NCBI RefSeq assembly: GCF_025567345.1
Contig: NZ_JAOQJS010000003.1
Coordinates: forward strand, 1 to 64,000
Direction of reading: 5' to 3'
Length of the DNA: 64,000 nt
Source of the DNA: Coprococcus ammoniilyticus
Lineage (GTDB): Bacteria > Bacillota > Clostridia > Lachnospirales > Lachnospiraceae
The notes under the pieces were generated by a model. The model had not been told where the DNA came from, did no database searches, and saw nothing but the letters and a program-made list of their open reading frames with translations. Position 1 is the stretch's first letter; each line of letters opens with the position of its first letter. This document shows positions 36,496 to 45,974 of the stretch, piece after piece. The translations under genes and the position numbers were made by a program.

Positions 36496-38466
36496 TTATT
36501 TTTTATAATATACCCTTGTTCTGTCAAATACTGTTGTAATCTGGTTCTGATTACTGATTCCTTTTACCAAGTTTGTGTATTTGATCACAAAGGTGTTCAT
36601 CTTGTCTGTATATTCTTCTTTCGTGATCGAACCATCAGCGACACCACACAAGCCTTTTTCCCAGCTTGCTGTCAGATCCGCCCGAAGCAGTCCATTGATC
36701 GAATAATAAACAACATCATAAATGATCTCGCCGAGAAATGTCGGTGTTACGATCTGCGTTTTCTTATTCAGCGCAATGTATTTGTTATTTACAAGCTTGG
36801 TGATGATTCCATCTCTGGTCGCACTGGTTCCAATACCTGCGCCCTTGATCTGCTCACGAAGCTCCTCGTCCTCGATAAACTGTCCGGCATTTTCCATCGT
36901 CAGGATAAGCGTACCGGAATTGTACCGTTTTGGAGGTGATGTCTCACCCTCTTTGATCTCGAATTTGTCAAGTGAAAGGATATCTCCCTTTTTCAAATGT
37001 CCGATTGTCTCGATGAATTCCGGGCTGTATTTGGTATCATCCTTTTTCCTTGCAAAGCGGTTCGTGGCAACCTTCAGGTAACCTTCTTTTAACATATATT
37101 TGAAATTGGCAAATAAGAATTCATCCTGCTTTGCCAGTGTCATTGAAAGCTTCTGATATTCTGCTGCCGGATAAAAGATGCTTAAGAATCGTCTGCAAAT
37201 GATCTCATACACATTTGCCGCAATCTCAGACAGTCCTCTTAACGCACCCATGCCCTGTCCGGTCGGAATGATCGCATAGTGGTCTGTGATCTGTTTGTCA
37301 TTTACATACTTGGTCTTTGCGATCGTCTTATAGCTTCCCATGTTAAGAACCTCATCAGCATAGGCAGCCATCGGTGTATATCGTTTCAGACCGGATATAT
37401 TCTTATAAATTTCCTTTGCCACAGCCGTTGACAACACTCTGGCATCCGTTCTCGGATATGTCACCAGCTTCTTCTCGTATAACTCCTGCACGATCTTTAA
37501 GGTGTCGGACGGACTGATCTTAAAAAGTGAAGAACAGTCATTCTGAAGCTCGGCAAGATTATACAGCATTGGCGGAGCCTTCTTTTCTTTCTTCTTCTCG
37601 CTTGCAACAAGAGTGGCTTCCATTCCATTTGCCGACAGCTTTTTCACCAGATCTTCTGCATCCTTCTTCTGCTTGAAGCCATTTTCTTTATACAGAAGCG
37701 GTGAATTAAAATACGGTGTATCCTTTACCGCTTTCCATTCTGCCTCAAATGTCTGCCCGGCAACATTTACCGTACCAACAACACGGTAAAATGGTGTCTT
37801 TACAAATTCACGGATCTCCCGCTCCCGCTTCACGATAATGCCAAGAACACAGGTCATAACACGTCCAACCGCAATCACGCATTTATCCAGTTTTAGATAA
37901 TTTCTTATCACATAGCTGTATTTTAACGATAAGGCTCTGGAGAAATTAATACCCATCAGATAATCTTCTTTTGCACGAAGATATGCGGCATCGCTGAGCG
38001 AATCGTACTCTGAAAGCGGCTTGGCTTCCCGGATTCCACGCAAGATCTCTTCCTCTGTCTGGGAATCGATCCAGACTCTCCGCTTCTCTTTATTTCCAAC
38101 CTTTGCCATCTGATCCACCAGACGGTAGATGTATTCTCCCTCACGTCCTGAGTCGGTGCAGACATAGATACAGCCTACATCATCCCGGTTCAACAGCCCT
38201 GCTACGATCTTGAACTGCTTGCTGACATCCGGTATCACTTCGTATTTGAATTCTGTCGGAATAAAAGGAATCGTAGCCAGATCCCATTTTTTTAATTTCT
38301 CGTCATAGGCATCCGGATAACTCATCGTGATCAGATGTCCAACACACCAGGTCACAACAGAATCTTCCGATTCCAGATAACCTGCTCCGGCATTTTCTTT
38401 TACACCAAGCACATCTGCAAACTGCCTTGCAACACTTGGTTTTTCTGCTATATATAAGTTCTTCAA
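36496..38466 (-). CDS. topB: DNA topoisomerase III-type (type IA topoisomerase)
   Basis: Relaxes or decatenates DNA by single-strand passage. The 656-aa protein starts with the TOPRIM domain (LYIAEKPSVARQFADV; acidic pair in CTDSGREGEYIYRLV near residue 107) and has the active-site tyrosine in KLVTYPRTDARVLS near 338, plus the late motif GIGTSATRDGIITKL near 550. It ends without zinc-finger cysteines, as TopB/TopoIII proteins do, in contrast to TopA. Plasmid- and ICE-borne copies also exist, but no mobility genes flank this one. Confidence 0.93.
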   Translation of the reverse strand: MKNLYIAEKPSVARQFADVLGVKENAGAGYLESEDSVVTWCVGHLITMSYPDAYDEKLKKWDLATIPFIPTEFKYEVIPDVSKQFKIVAGLLNRDDVGCIYVCTDSGREGEYIYRLVDQMAKVGNKEKRRVWIDSQTEEEILRGIREAKPLSEYDSLSDAAYLRAKEDYLMGINFSRALSLKYSYVIRNYLKLDKCVIAVGRVMTCVLGIIVKREREIREFVKTPFYRVVGTVNVAGQTFEAEWKAVKDTPYFNSPLLYKENGFKQKKDAEDLVKKLSANGMEATLVASEKKKEKKAPPMLYNLAELQNDCSSLFKISPSDTLKIVQELYEKKLVTYPRTDARVLSTAVAKEIYKNISGLKRYTPMAAYADEVLNMGSYKTIAKTKYVNDKQITDHYAIIPTGQGMGALRGLSEIAANVYEIICRRFLSIFYPAAEYQKLSMTLAKQDEFLFANFKYMLKEGYLKVATNRFARKKDDTKYSPEFIETIGHLKKGDILSLDKFEIKEGETSPPKRYNSGTLILTMENAGQFIEDEELREQIKGAGIGTSATRDGIITKLVNNKYIALNKKTQIVTPTFLGEIIYDVVYYSINGLLRADLTASWEKGLCGVADGSITKEEYTDKMNTFVIKYTNLVKGISNQNQITTVFDRTRVYYKK

Positions 38467-38572
38467 ATCAAACTCCTGATTCTTTTATATTTGATCAATA
38501 TTACACATCACATCTTTTTATAATACCAGAAAAAGAAGGTTTCGACCATAGCTTTTGTGATATCCGCACAGT

Positions 38573-38610
38573 AAAAAAGCACCCCGCCTTCGATTCAGAA
38601 AACGAGATGC
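38573..38610 (-). terminator. Terminator after glnN
   Basis: On the minus strand GCATCTCG pairs with CGGGGTGC (two G-U pairs), followed by TTTTTT. About 46 bp after the glnN stop codon. Confidence 0.6.
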
Positions 38611-38655
38611 CCTTTGACTATTTTAGGTTGTAATAAACATTTACTGTATTTGATC

Positions 38656-40764
38656 TTACTGCTCGAATAATAACTGCTCGTATGTAGGGAATGGCCATGC
38701 TGTCTTTGGAAGTTCTTTTTCCAGTTCGTCAGCAGGTGTTCTTACAGAATCAAATGCTGCAAATACTACGTTGTGATAGTATTTTGCCCATGCTTCGATA
38801 TCATCTTCGTAATCAGCAGCTTTTGCAACAAGCTCTTCCAGTTTTACAGTTGCTGTCTTCAGCTCTGTAAGCTTTTCAGAGATTGTATTCAACAGAGATA
38901 CCTGTACGCTTGGTTCGATACCAAGAGCTTTGATCTCAGCAGCACCCTTTGCAAGCTCTGCCTGATATTCCATAACTGCCGGGATAATCTCTTCATTTGA
39001 CATCTCGATCATTGTGAGTGCCTCAATGTTGATCTTCTTTGCATAATTCTCAAGCATAACTTCTGCTCTGGCTGATAACTCTGCTTTATCCATAACGCCA
39101 AGGCCTTCAAAGATCTTAACGCTCTTATCTGCTGCCAGATATGGAACTGCATCTACCATACATTTGATATTTGGAAGTCCACGTTTCTCAGCTTCTGCGA
39201 TCCATTCATCTGAATAACCATTTCCGTTGAAAATGATCTTCTGATGCTCTGTCAGAGTCTTTCTGATCAATGCCTTACATGCTGTCTCGAAATCTTCTGC
39301 ACCTTCCAGTTCGTCAGTCATCTTCTTTAACTGATCTGCAACGATCGTATTTAATACCATCATTGGAAATGCGATGGACTGTGTAGAACCTACCATACGG
39401 AACTCAAATTTGTTACCTGTAAATGCAAATGGTGATGTTCTGTTTCTATCTGTAGCATCCATTGTAAATGTAGGAAGTGTGGATGCACCGGATACATAAG
39501 TCTTGCCCTTTGGTGATTCTGTAGCTTCACCCTTCTCAATGATCTGCTTAACGATGGATTCAAGCTGTTCACCAAGGAATGCCGAAATAATTGCTGGAGG
39601 TGCTTCATTTGCTCCAAGTCTGTGGTCATTTCCTGCGGATGATGCGGACAGTCTTAACAGCTCTGCATTGTTATCAACGGCTGCAAGAACGGCTGCAAGG
39701 AAGAACTGGAACTGAAGATTTGTCTCCGGATGTTTACCAGGATCGATCAGGTTCTCGCCCTCATCTGTTGAAATTGACCAGTTGTTATGTTTACCGGAAC
39801 CATTGACACCTGCAAATGGCTTCTCATGAAGAACACATTCCAGATCATGCTTTGCTGCGATCTTCTTCATAGTAGCCATAACCAGATGGTTCTGATCGGT
39901 TGCTATATTGGTTGTTGAGAAAATAGGTGCTAACTCATGCTGAGCAGGAGCAACTTCGTTGTGCTGTGTCTTAGCAAGAATACCGTATTTCCATAATTCT
40001 TCATTTAACTCGGTCATGTATGATGCAACCTTATCTTTGATCGCTGCAAAATACTGATCGTCAAGCTCCTGTCCTTTTGGAGGCATCGCACCGAATAAGG
40101 TACGTCCACAAAGCTTCAAGTCTGTTCTCTTTGCGAATTTCTTCTTGTCGATCAGGAAGTATTCCTGCTCAGGACCAACAGAAGCTGTAACCTTCTTTGC
40201 TGATGTATTTCCAAATAATGCAAGTGCCTTTAAAGCTTCCTTGCTGATCGCATCCATGGAACGAAGAAGTGGTGTCTTGTAGTCAAGTGACTCACCTGTA
40301 TATGATGTGAATGCTGCAGGGATGCAAAGGATACAGGTTCCTGCATCTGTTGTCTTTACAAATGCCGGTGAGGTACAATCCCATGCTGTGTATCCTCTGG
40401 CTGCGCATGTCTCACGAAGTCCACCAGAAGGGAAGGATGAAGCATCCGGCTCGGATTTGATCAGCTCTTTACCTGTGAACTGAAGAATAACTCCGCCATC
40501 ACCTACTGTACTTACGAATGAATCATGCTTCTCGGCTGTTGTCTCTGTCAGTGGCTGGAACCAGTGAGTATAGTGTGTTGCGCCAAGTTCCATTGCCCAT
40601 TCCTTCATTGCTGCTGCAACAGAATCTGCAATAGATGTATCAAGAGGTTCGCCCTTATCGATTGTGTTCTTCAAGGATTTATAAACTGCTTTTGGAAGAC
40701 GCTCTCTCATAACCTGATCGGAGAAAACGTGTGAACCGAATACGGCTGAAATTTTGTTCATCAT
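38656..40764 (-). CDS. glnN: Glutamine synthetase type III
   Basis: Makes glutamine from glutamate, ammonia and ATP as a large dodecamer. The ~702-aa product is much longer than type I enzymes and shows the type III set: GPEQEYFLID near residue 190, HNEVAPAQHELAPIF near 268, GKHNNWSI near 325 and the ANEAPPAIISAFLG segment near 388. The start at 40764 (double ATG) has AAGGAAG nine bases upstream; an upstream in-frame ATG at 40860 would place the coding frame across a terminator hairpin and is rejected. The gene is preceded by a promoter (40863-40891) and an intrinsic-terminator-like hairpin in the leader, suggesting control by attenuation in response to nitrogen status. Confidence 0.95.
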   Translation of the reverse strand: MMNKISAVFGSHVFSDQVMRERLPKAVYKSLKNTIDKGEPLDTSIADSVAAAMKEWAMELGATHYTHWFQPLTETTAEKHDSFVSTVGDGGVILQFTGKELIKSEPDASSFPSGGLRETCAARGYTAWDCTSPAFVKTTDAGTCILCIPAAFTSYTGESLDYKTPLLRSMDAISKEALKALALFGNTSAKKVTASVGPEQEYFLIDKKKFAKRTDLKLCGRTLFGAMPPKGQELDDQYFAAIKDKVASYMTELNEELWKYGILAKTQHNEVAPAQHELAPIFSTTNIATDQNHLVMATMKKIAAKHDLECVLHEKPFAGVNGSGKHNNWSISTDEGENLIDPGKHPETNLQFQFFLAAVLAAVDNNAELLRLSASSAGNDHRLGANEAPPAIISAFLGEQLESIVKQIIEKGEATESPKGKTYVSGASTLPTFTMDATDRNRTSPFAFTGNKFEFRMVGSTQSIAFPMMVLNTIVADQLKKMTDELEGAEDFETACKALIRKTLTEHQKIIFNGNGYSDEWIAEAEKRGLPNIKCMVDAVPYLAADKSVKIFEGLGVMDKAELSARAEVMLENYAKKINIEALTMIEMSNEEIIPAVMEYQAELAKGAAEIKALGIEPSVQVSLLNTISEKLTELKTATVKLEELVAKAADYEDDIEAWAKYYHNVVFAAFDSVRTPADELEKELPKTAWPFPTYEQLLFEQ

Positions 40765-40793
40765 AATTTTGTACTTCCTTTCTTCTGATAAAA

Positions 40794-40832
40794 CAAAAAA
40801 AGAAAGGTGTCCCAATGATTTGGAACACCTTT
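40794..40832 (-). promoter_or_regulatory. Terminator-like hairpin in the glnN leader
   Basis: On the minus strand an 11-bp stem (AAAGGTGTTCC / GGGACACCTTT, one G-U pair, 8-nt loop) is followed by CTTTTTTTGTTTT. It lies downstream of the predicted promoter (-10 at 40863-40868) and about 30 bp upstream of the glnN ATG, so it would stop transcription before the gene unless read through. Confidence 0.7.
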
Positions 40833-40862
40833 GTTCATTTCGTCTATTTATTTGATACAATA

Positions 40863-40891
40863 TATATACTCCTTTTGATTTGAAAAATCAA
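40863..40891 (-). promoter_or_regulatory. Probable glnN promoter
   Basis: On the minus strand TTGATT (complement of 40886-40891) and TATATA (complement of 40863-40868) with 17-bp spacing. It places the transcript start near 40855 and a leader of about 90 nt. Confidence 0.55.
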
Positions 40892-40963
40892 CCCCTAAAT
40901 TTCAAAAATTTTGGAATATATTTCGGAAAGTCTTTCTGACTTATGCATTTAAAATATTGCGGC

Positions 40964-41512
40964 TTATCGTTGCGGCTTATCACATCCTGCAAATGATCTT
41001 ATGACAATAAACATAAGCATCACCAATGCTCCATCAAATGAAATGCTATCGTTCATCAGCTGTGTGATCACTCCCAGATGACTAAGAATATCCACAATTA
41101 AAAATGCAATCGCTATTATCATACACCAGCATACGATCACAGCTCTCTGTTTTGATCTTTTTGATACCAATCTGCAGCTCATAGCCATTAATATAATAAT
41201 TACAACCAATAAAGCAAGGACTGCAAGGAACAATGGTTTACCAAATGATGTCATACCACTTCCCAAACGCGTATTCTCCGGAATATCAGCATGCAGCTTA
41301 GCCCGTGCTCTCACATCATCATCCACTTTGCCTAATATGCGAAACAATCCATATAACAGAACTCCCGGAGCAAGAACAGCACTGACCAGATCTATCACCA
41401 CTTTTTTCACTGTTCTGTTTTTATCTGATGCACTTATTACACCACAAAATAAAGCTGCTCCCATAGCTAACAGTACCACAAGTACTTCTTCTTCTGTCTC
41501 ATTGAGGCACAT
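40964..41512 (-). CDS. Membrane protein of unknown function
   Basis: About 182 aa with four to five hydrophobic helices (VLVVLLAMGAALFCGVIS, VVIDLVSAVLAPGVLLYGL, LFLAVLALLVVIIILMAM, AVIVCWCMIIAIAFLIVDI and one at the C-terminus). No family recognised. The ATG at 41512 overlaps the end of the upstream small gene by 14 bp and has no strong ribosome binding site, suggesting coupled translation; a TTG at 41542 is the alternative. It lies in an AT-richer patch of unknown genes upstream of glnN. Confidence 0.6.
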   Translation of the reverse strand: MCLNETEEEVLVVLLAMGAALFCGVISASDKNRTVKKVVIDLVSAVLAPGVLLYGLFRILGKVDDDVRARAKLHADIPENTRLGSGMTSFGKPLFLAVLALLVVIIILMAMSCRLVSKRSKQRAVIVCWCMIIAIAFLIVDILSHLGVITQLMNDSISFDGALVMLMFIVIRSFAGCDKPQR

Positions 41513-41771
41513 CAGTGTGCTTATCTTCGTTTCCTCTAACAAGCAAAAGAATTTCTAATTTATCACCTTCAAAATCCTTATTGGAAATATAAATGTAAAA
41601 CAAATGAAATGATATATTAGAAATAATCCCTTTTCGATTAAGCAAACGTAAAAAAGACAGATGTTTTTCTAATATATCTCCTATACCATTTCCTTCAAGA
41701 GAGGCATATTTCATTAAGGTAAGATCCGGTAATTTACTAATTCTAAACCATATTTGACTATTATTCTCCAT
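41499..41771 (-). CDS. Small protein of unknown function
   Basis: About 90 aa, soluble, no recognised domain (SKLPDLTLMKYASLEGNG, LEILLLVRGNEDKH). Start at 41771 chosen because GAGGAG lies eight bases upstream; an ATG at 41777 is also in frame. Overlaps the downstream membrane-protein gene by 14 bp, so the two are likely a translationally coupled pair. Codon use and base composition are more AT-rich than the neighbours. Confidence 0.5.
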   Translation of the reverse strand: MENNSQIWFRISKLPDLTLMKYASLEGNGIGDILEKHLSFLRLLNRKGIISNISFHLFYIYISNKDFEGDKLEILLLVRGNEDKHTDVPQ

Positions 41772-42225
41772 CCTCATCTCTCCTCAAAAAAAGACCACAT
41801 CGCGACGAACATCGCTTTATTAATAAGTACAAGCTGATATTACATTCAGAATGTTGTTATACAATGTTGTTTCCTGTTAAAATGCTAATTCATTAGCATT
41901 GACCAATGCACCTCTAATCATTCCGGTCAAAGTACCTCTCTGACTATGCATTTCTTTTCTATTAGGATCATAATTTGCCTTATTACTATCATATTACAAT
42001 GTGACGCACACGCCCAATCCAAGGTGAATCTTACTCTTGCACAGTAGATATTTACTCTTTCATACAATCATGTTATGGTTATAGTCCCTTCTGACAGCAG
42101 TAGAAGGAGAATTACGATGTACCGCATATTTCAATAGCCTTTGCTATCAGATGCTATTGAAATATGCGGTAAATTACCTATAATTATTCTTTACTATTGT
42201 ATGCCGAACTTATGCCAGCAAACTT
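41772..42225. other. Gene-free AT-rich interval
   Basis: About 450 bp with no supported protein gene. Holds a perfect 9-bp inverted repeat with a 2-nt centre at 41881-41900 (AATGCTAAT / ATTAGCATT) and a strong hairpin at 42120-42171 (separate entry). A six-codon frame with a good ribosome binding site (ATG at 42117) runs into that hairpin. No tRNA or riboswitch recognised. Confidence 0.6.
42120..42171. terminator. Perfect 19-bp hairpin downstream of the amidase gene
   Basis: TACCGCATATTTCAATAGC (42120-42138) and its exact complement (42153-42171) with a 14-nt loop, 54 bp past the stop of the secreted amidase gene. There is no T run on either side, so it is not a canonical intrinsic terminator; it may protect the mRNA 3' end or be a regulatory or mobile inverted repeat. 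Confidence 0.5.
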
Positions 42226-44583
42226 CTATTGTACTTTTCCTTTTACTACTCTGTAGCGTTTGCCTTTGACCGTTACATAACCTGTCTTGTTACTCTTTTT
42301 GCCCTTAACTACATAGTATTTCTTTCCTGATTTCTTAACAATACCTTTATATTTTGGCTGCCATACACCTTTCTTTACATACCACCATTTTCCATCTGTA
42401 TTTTTTACCAGTTTTGTACTATTTTTCTTTCTTCCCTTATATACATAGTAGTATTTTCCATCCGTATGTTTTACAATTCCGGTAAATTTCGACTGCCATT
42501 TTCCATTTTTAATATAGCACCATGTACCATTTGTACGCTTTAATAAACCTGTATAATTTGTTTGTTTTACACCATTTCTATAGTAATACCAGCCTTTGGA
42601 AGTCTTTTTCATTCCATTATACGCTGCTGTTGTAACAGTCAAAACATTGCTGTTATAACTTGTATGGATTGAAATCTTATTATAAGTACATGTACCATAT
42701 GCCTTAACTAAAAAATTATATGTAGTATTCTGTTTTAATCCCGATAATGTACATGAGGTTGTAGATTTTCCAGCTACATCAAGTACTCTTTGCCATTTTT
42801 TACTTGCTGTATCATACATATAAACGTAATATCCATTAGCTCCATTTACTTCATTCCAGGAAAGACTTATCTTCTTTGTCAAAGCTGCTGTTATCCATAC
42901 ATTAGTGCTGTCAAGATATAATCCATATCCACCGCATTCAGAAGCACCTGTCGTGTAATTATTCACAGCTCTCACAAGATATTGATATGTCACGCCTGAC
43001 ACGCAATTTGTATCCTTATATGTATTTGTGCTTCCACCAGCAACTGTAGTCAGCTTTGCATAATTTGTATCGGTCTGCTTTTTCCGGTAAATTTCATATT
43101 TTGTAGCACCAGATACTGTCTGCCATGACAATTTAAATCCGCCCTGTATTCTTTCCAGTCCTGTCACACTACATTTACTTAAATTAATGGATTGCTTTTG
43201 TATCGTAAATTTCTGAGCACCTGAATCATTTCTTTCATACAACCACACATTGGTGCCATCTAATGATCCATAGCTTTCAACATCCAGAACTGCAGATCCA
43301 CACGAAGCATTTAAGAAATATGCACCTGCTGTACCTCTGATAAACCATCGCTGTGCTGTCGTATTATTTCTTGAGTATACACCTACATTAGTTCCATTTG
43401 TCTGTCCCCAATTACTGTCATCAAGAGCTTTTCCTGATGCATAATTTACAATCTCATAGGAACCATTACTTTGTCTTATAAAATGCCATAACTGATTTGC
43501 TTGATTTGAACCTGTTCGGATTGTTACATTATCATCACTATCAGCTGTAACATATTTTTTTATTCTGGTATTCATTATAGTAGCATAAAAATCATTACCT
43601 AGATTTTGAGTTTCACTATCATAGCCATAAGTGCATACTGTTTTTGATGCCATTCTCTGTCGATTATCTTTATCATTATATGGCACTGCCCAGACATTTA
43701 TCCGATAATGTCCTGCTTCCGGTATAGTAAATTGGTAACTATTTGCATTTACATCCCCATTTGCACCTGTTGCACCACCATAACATTCCTTACTTGTGTC
43801 AGTATTTGTAATAATCAGCCAATAATGAAGAAAGTCACTTTGACTGCTGGTTTTATCCCATGTTATATTCATTGTCTCACCAACAGCATAACAATTTCTA
43901 TTTGTTGTTATCGTTGGTGTCGTCATTTCACCATGCGCTGTCTGTGAGGATGACAATTCATGCAGTTTTACAACATATACTGCACCCGCGTTCATTCTCC
44001 ATGCCGCAAAATTCTTACGGTTATTGCTGTGGGCCGAAACCAATGGTGTATTTCCGGACACTCCGGTACAGATACCAGCATGATCAATGTCATTTGGAAC
44101 CTTACCATCTACTTCTGTTCCCCATACATAAAATAACGGATCACCTATTTTTACATCTGACGGAGAAGGATTTCTTACAATCAAACCACTATACTCCGGT
44201 TTTGCCCGGAACCATTCCAATAAATAATCCGCTCTTTTCCATGCTGTTGAATACGCATACCATGTGCCATCCGTTTGTAATCCTCCGGCTACTAAACACT
44301 GTGAAACGTAGTTCGCACAATCATTACCTTGAAAATATGCATATCCGCTATTATATGAATTAACGTTTGTTCCACCACTATTATCTGTATAAGTTAATCC
44401 ATAATTTGCCGCCGCACCTCCATTATAAGTTGTTGCTGCTTTCACTTTGCTTATATTGTTTTTACCAAATATATCATTTGGCATATAAACAATTATCATG
44501 GTTGCAACCATCACCATACAAATGGTTTTCTTCCATATTCTTGCCATATGGAACTTTCCTTTTCTTACATCATTCATAAACAT
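42226..44583 (-). CDS. Secreted amidase-like protein with ricin-type lectin, FN3 and cell-wall-binding repeats
   Basis: A ~785-aa exported protein. After a signal peptide (WKKTICMVMVATMIIVYM) come an Amidase_6-like domain (~40-210, with Cys in NDCANYVSQCL, His in NDIDHAGICTG and AHSNNRKNFAAW), a Ca/sugar-type beta sandwich (~215-320), a ricin-like beta-trefoil (~330-470, repeated QxW-like blocks such as ANQLWHF and AQRWFIRG), two fibronectin III domains (~475-560, ~570-650) and five or so ~20-residue aromatic wall-binding repeats (GWYYYRNGVKQ, GKWWYVKKGVWQ). It probably cleaves or binds cell-wall peptide/sugar. GGGAG supports ATG 44583; an in-frame ATG at 44547 with AAGGAAAG gives a more usual signal peptide. 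Base composition is AT-richer than surrounding genes, consistent with transfer. Confidence 0.8.
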   Translation of the reverse strand: MFMNDVRKGKFHMARIWKKTICMVMVATMIIVYMPNDIFGKNNISKVKAATTYNGGAAANYGLTYTDNSGGTNVNSYNSGYAYFQGNDCANYVSQCLVAGGLQTDGTWYAYSTAWKRADYLLEWFRAKPEYSGLIVRNPSPSDVKIGDPLFYVWGTEVDGKVPNDIDHAGICTGVSGNTPLVSAHSNNRKNFAAWRMNAGAVYVVKLHELSSSQTAHGEMTTPTITTNRNCYAVGETMNITWDKTSSQSDFLHYWLIITNTDTSKECYGGATGANGDVNANSYQFTIPEAGHYRINVWAVPYNDKDNRQRMASKTVCTYGYDSETQNLGNDFYATIMNTRIKKYVTADSDDNVTIRTGSNQANQLWHFIRQSNGSYEIVNYASGKALDDSNWGQTNGTNVGVYSRNNTTAQRWFIRGTAGAYFLNASCGSAVLDVESYGSLDGTNVWLYERNDSGAQKFTIQKQSINLSKCSVTGLERIQGGFKLSWQTVSGATKYEIYRKKQTDTNYAKLTTVAGGSTNTYKDTNCVSGVTYQYLVRAVNNYTTGASECGGYGLYLDSTNVWITAALTKKISLSWNEVNGANGYYVYMYDTASKKWQRVLDVAGKSTTSCTLSGLKQNTTYNFLVKAYGTCTYNKISIHTSYNSNVLTVTTAAYNGMKKTSKGWYYYRNGVKQTNYTGLLKRTNGTWCYIKNGKWQSKFTGIVKHTDGKYYYVYKGRKKNSTKLVKNTDGKWWYVKKGVWQPKYKGIVKKSGKKYYVVKGKKSNKTGYVTVKGKRYRVVKGKVQ

Positions 44584-44726
44584 TCGTCTCCCTTCATTTA
44601 TTTTCAATACACGCTTCAAAAGTTCTGGTTAATTTATATAATAATATCACAAATATAAACCCATAACCGTCCCCTGCAATTTTGACATTCTACATTGCAT
44701 TTTCTCTATAATCTTATATCTCTATC

Positions 44727-45950
44727 TTACTTATACCCCTTCTCCTTCTCATACTCTATAATGAAATCCCGGTTTGCAAGCTCATATTGATTAAATACTG
44801 CAGTATCATCAAAATCCTCCGGATCGACTGTTCCGTGATACCAGCTTTTAGAATTGAAATATGCCTGATAATCTGCATCCTTGAATTTTCTTCCATGGCG
44901 GGCATATAGCTCATTGCAGGCGAGACGAAGCTCATCCTTCGTTAATCCATCCAGATCTTCCTCGGTCAGATATGTACTGTCGCTATACGGAAGAATGTAG
45001 TCATCCGATGCTGTATCATAGGAACTATCATCATACTCCGCTGCTTCGTATACAGCCCCGCTGTATTCACATTCTTCATCCAGGCTCTCAACACTTAACT
45101 GACGTTCATAATAATCCGGTCCGGCGATTGAATATATTTTACCGATCACGCACAGCTCACCATCACCATTTACATAAGGCACTGTGTCCCTTATGTTGGA
45201 CATTGCAATCGTTCTGTCATACGTCTCTTTCAGGAACTCGTCCGTTCCGGTTACATCCTTATATGTATTTGTAAAATAACCATCCAGCTCATCCTGAACC
45301 TCTCTCTCATAGGTAGAATTATCAATATCGAGATAATCTATTACATCTGCCTTAGAAAGCTGTATGTCTTTATTAAGATCAACCGTATATACATAGAAAT
45401 CAGCCACTTCATTCGCATCAAAATCAAGCCGGATCACCAAAGACAACAGATCCTCATATACCGACCATTCGTATCCGATTGCAATACATCCTGTACTATA
45501 TTCTCCCTCTTTTGTCATATAATCATTCGCAAGCTTTTCTACCTGTTTATTTACATTTTCACAGGCTATGCTGTCATAATCTATGTAAGGAATATGATAT
45601 GAGGCTGTACAGTCGTATACCGAAACCTTTCCGGATAACTTCGAATCAACAACCATATTTTTGGAATATTCTTCTGGCATTTCTCCTGTTCCGGCTCCTA
45701 CCTTCTTCTCTTCCGGAAGTGCGGCTGCCTTGCCATCTGATCCTGCTGCAGAAGAAGCCTCCTCTGAGGTTTCCGTGTCAGGACCTGCATCCATACCGGT
45801 TGTTTCATCCGTTTTTCCGGTTTCTTCTGTCACGGTTGTTTCGGCCTTTTTGCTGCTGCCATCTGCATCTTTTTTTAAGGAAAAACTGCATCCCATTAGG
45901 CTGCCTGCCAATACTATACTTAATACTATAAATTCCGCTTTTTTTCTCAT
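44727..45950 (-). CDS. Lipoprotein with RsiV/DUF3298-like and YARHG domains
   Basis: A 407-aa exported lipoprotein: signal peptide with lipobox LMGC at residues ~18-21, a low-complexity Thr/Glu/Ala/Ser linker to ~95, then a domain resembling the extracellular part of RsiV-type proteins (YHIPYIDYDS...VNKQVEKL) to ~300, and a C-terminal YARHG module (LACNELYARHGRKFKDADYQ). YARHG domains are found at bacterial surfaces, role unknown. No clear operon partner besides the following membrane-protein gene 24 bp upstream on the same strand. Confidence 0.75.
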   Translation of the reverse strand: MRKKAEFIVLSIVLAGSLMGCSFSLKKDADGSSKKAETTVTEETGKTDETTGMDAGPDTETSEEASSAAGSDGKAAALPEEKKVGAGTGEMPEEYSKNMVVDSKLSGKVSVYDCTASYHIPYIDYDSIACENVNKQVEKLANDYMTKEGEYSTGCIAIGYEWSVYEDLLSLVIRLDFDANEVADFYVYTVDLNKDIQLSKADVIDYLDIDNSTYEREVQDELDGYFTNTYKDVTGTDEFLKETYDRTIAMSNIRDTVPYVNGDGELCVIGKIYSIAGPDYYERQLSVESLDEECEYSGAVYEAAEYDDSSYDTASDDYILPYSDSTYLTEEDLDGLTKDELRLACNELYARHGRKFKDADYQAYFNSKSWYHGTVDPEDFDDTAVFNQYELANRDFIIEYEKEKGYK

Positions 45951-45974
45951 CCTTTTTACCCTCGTTTCTTTATC

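Noticed and set aside
36496..38466. Integrated plasmid or ICE around topB
   Set aside because: No relaxase, T4SS, integrase or attachment-site repeats flank the gene; neighbours are chromosomal.
42226..44583. Ricin-type toxin
   Set aside because: The beta-trefoil is only the lectin fold; there is no ribosome-inactivating domain. It is a carbohydrate-binding module in a secreted amidase.
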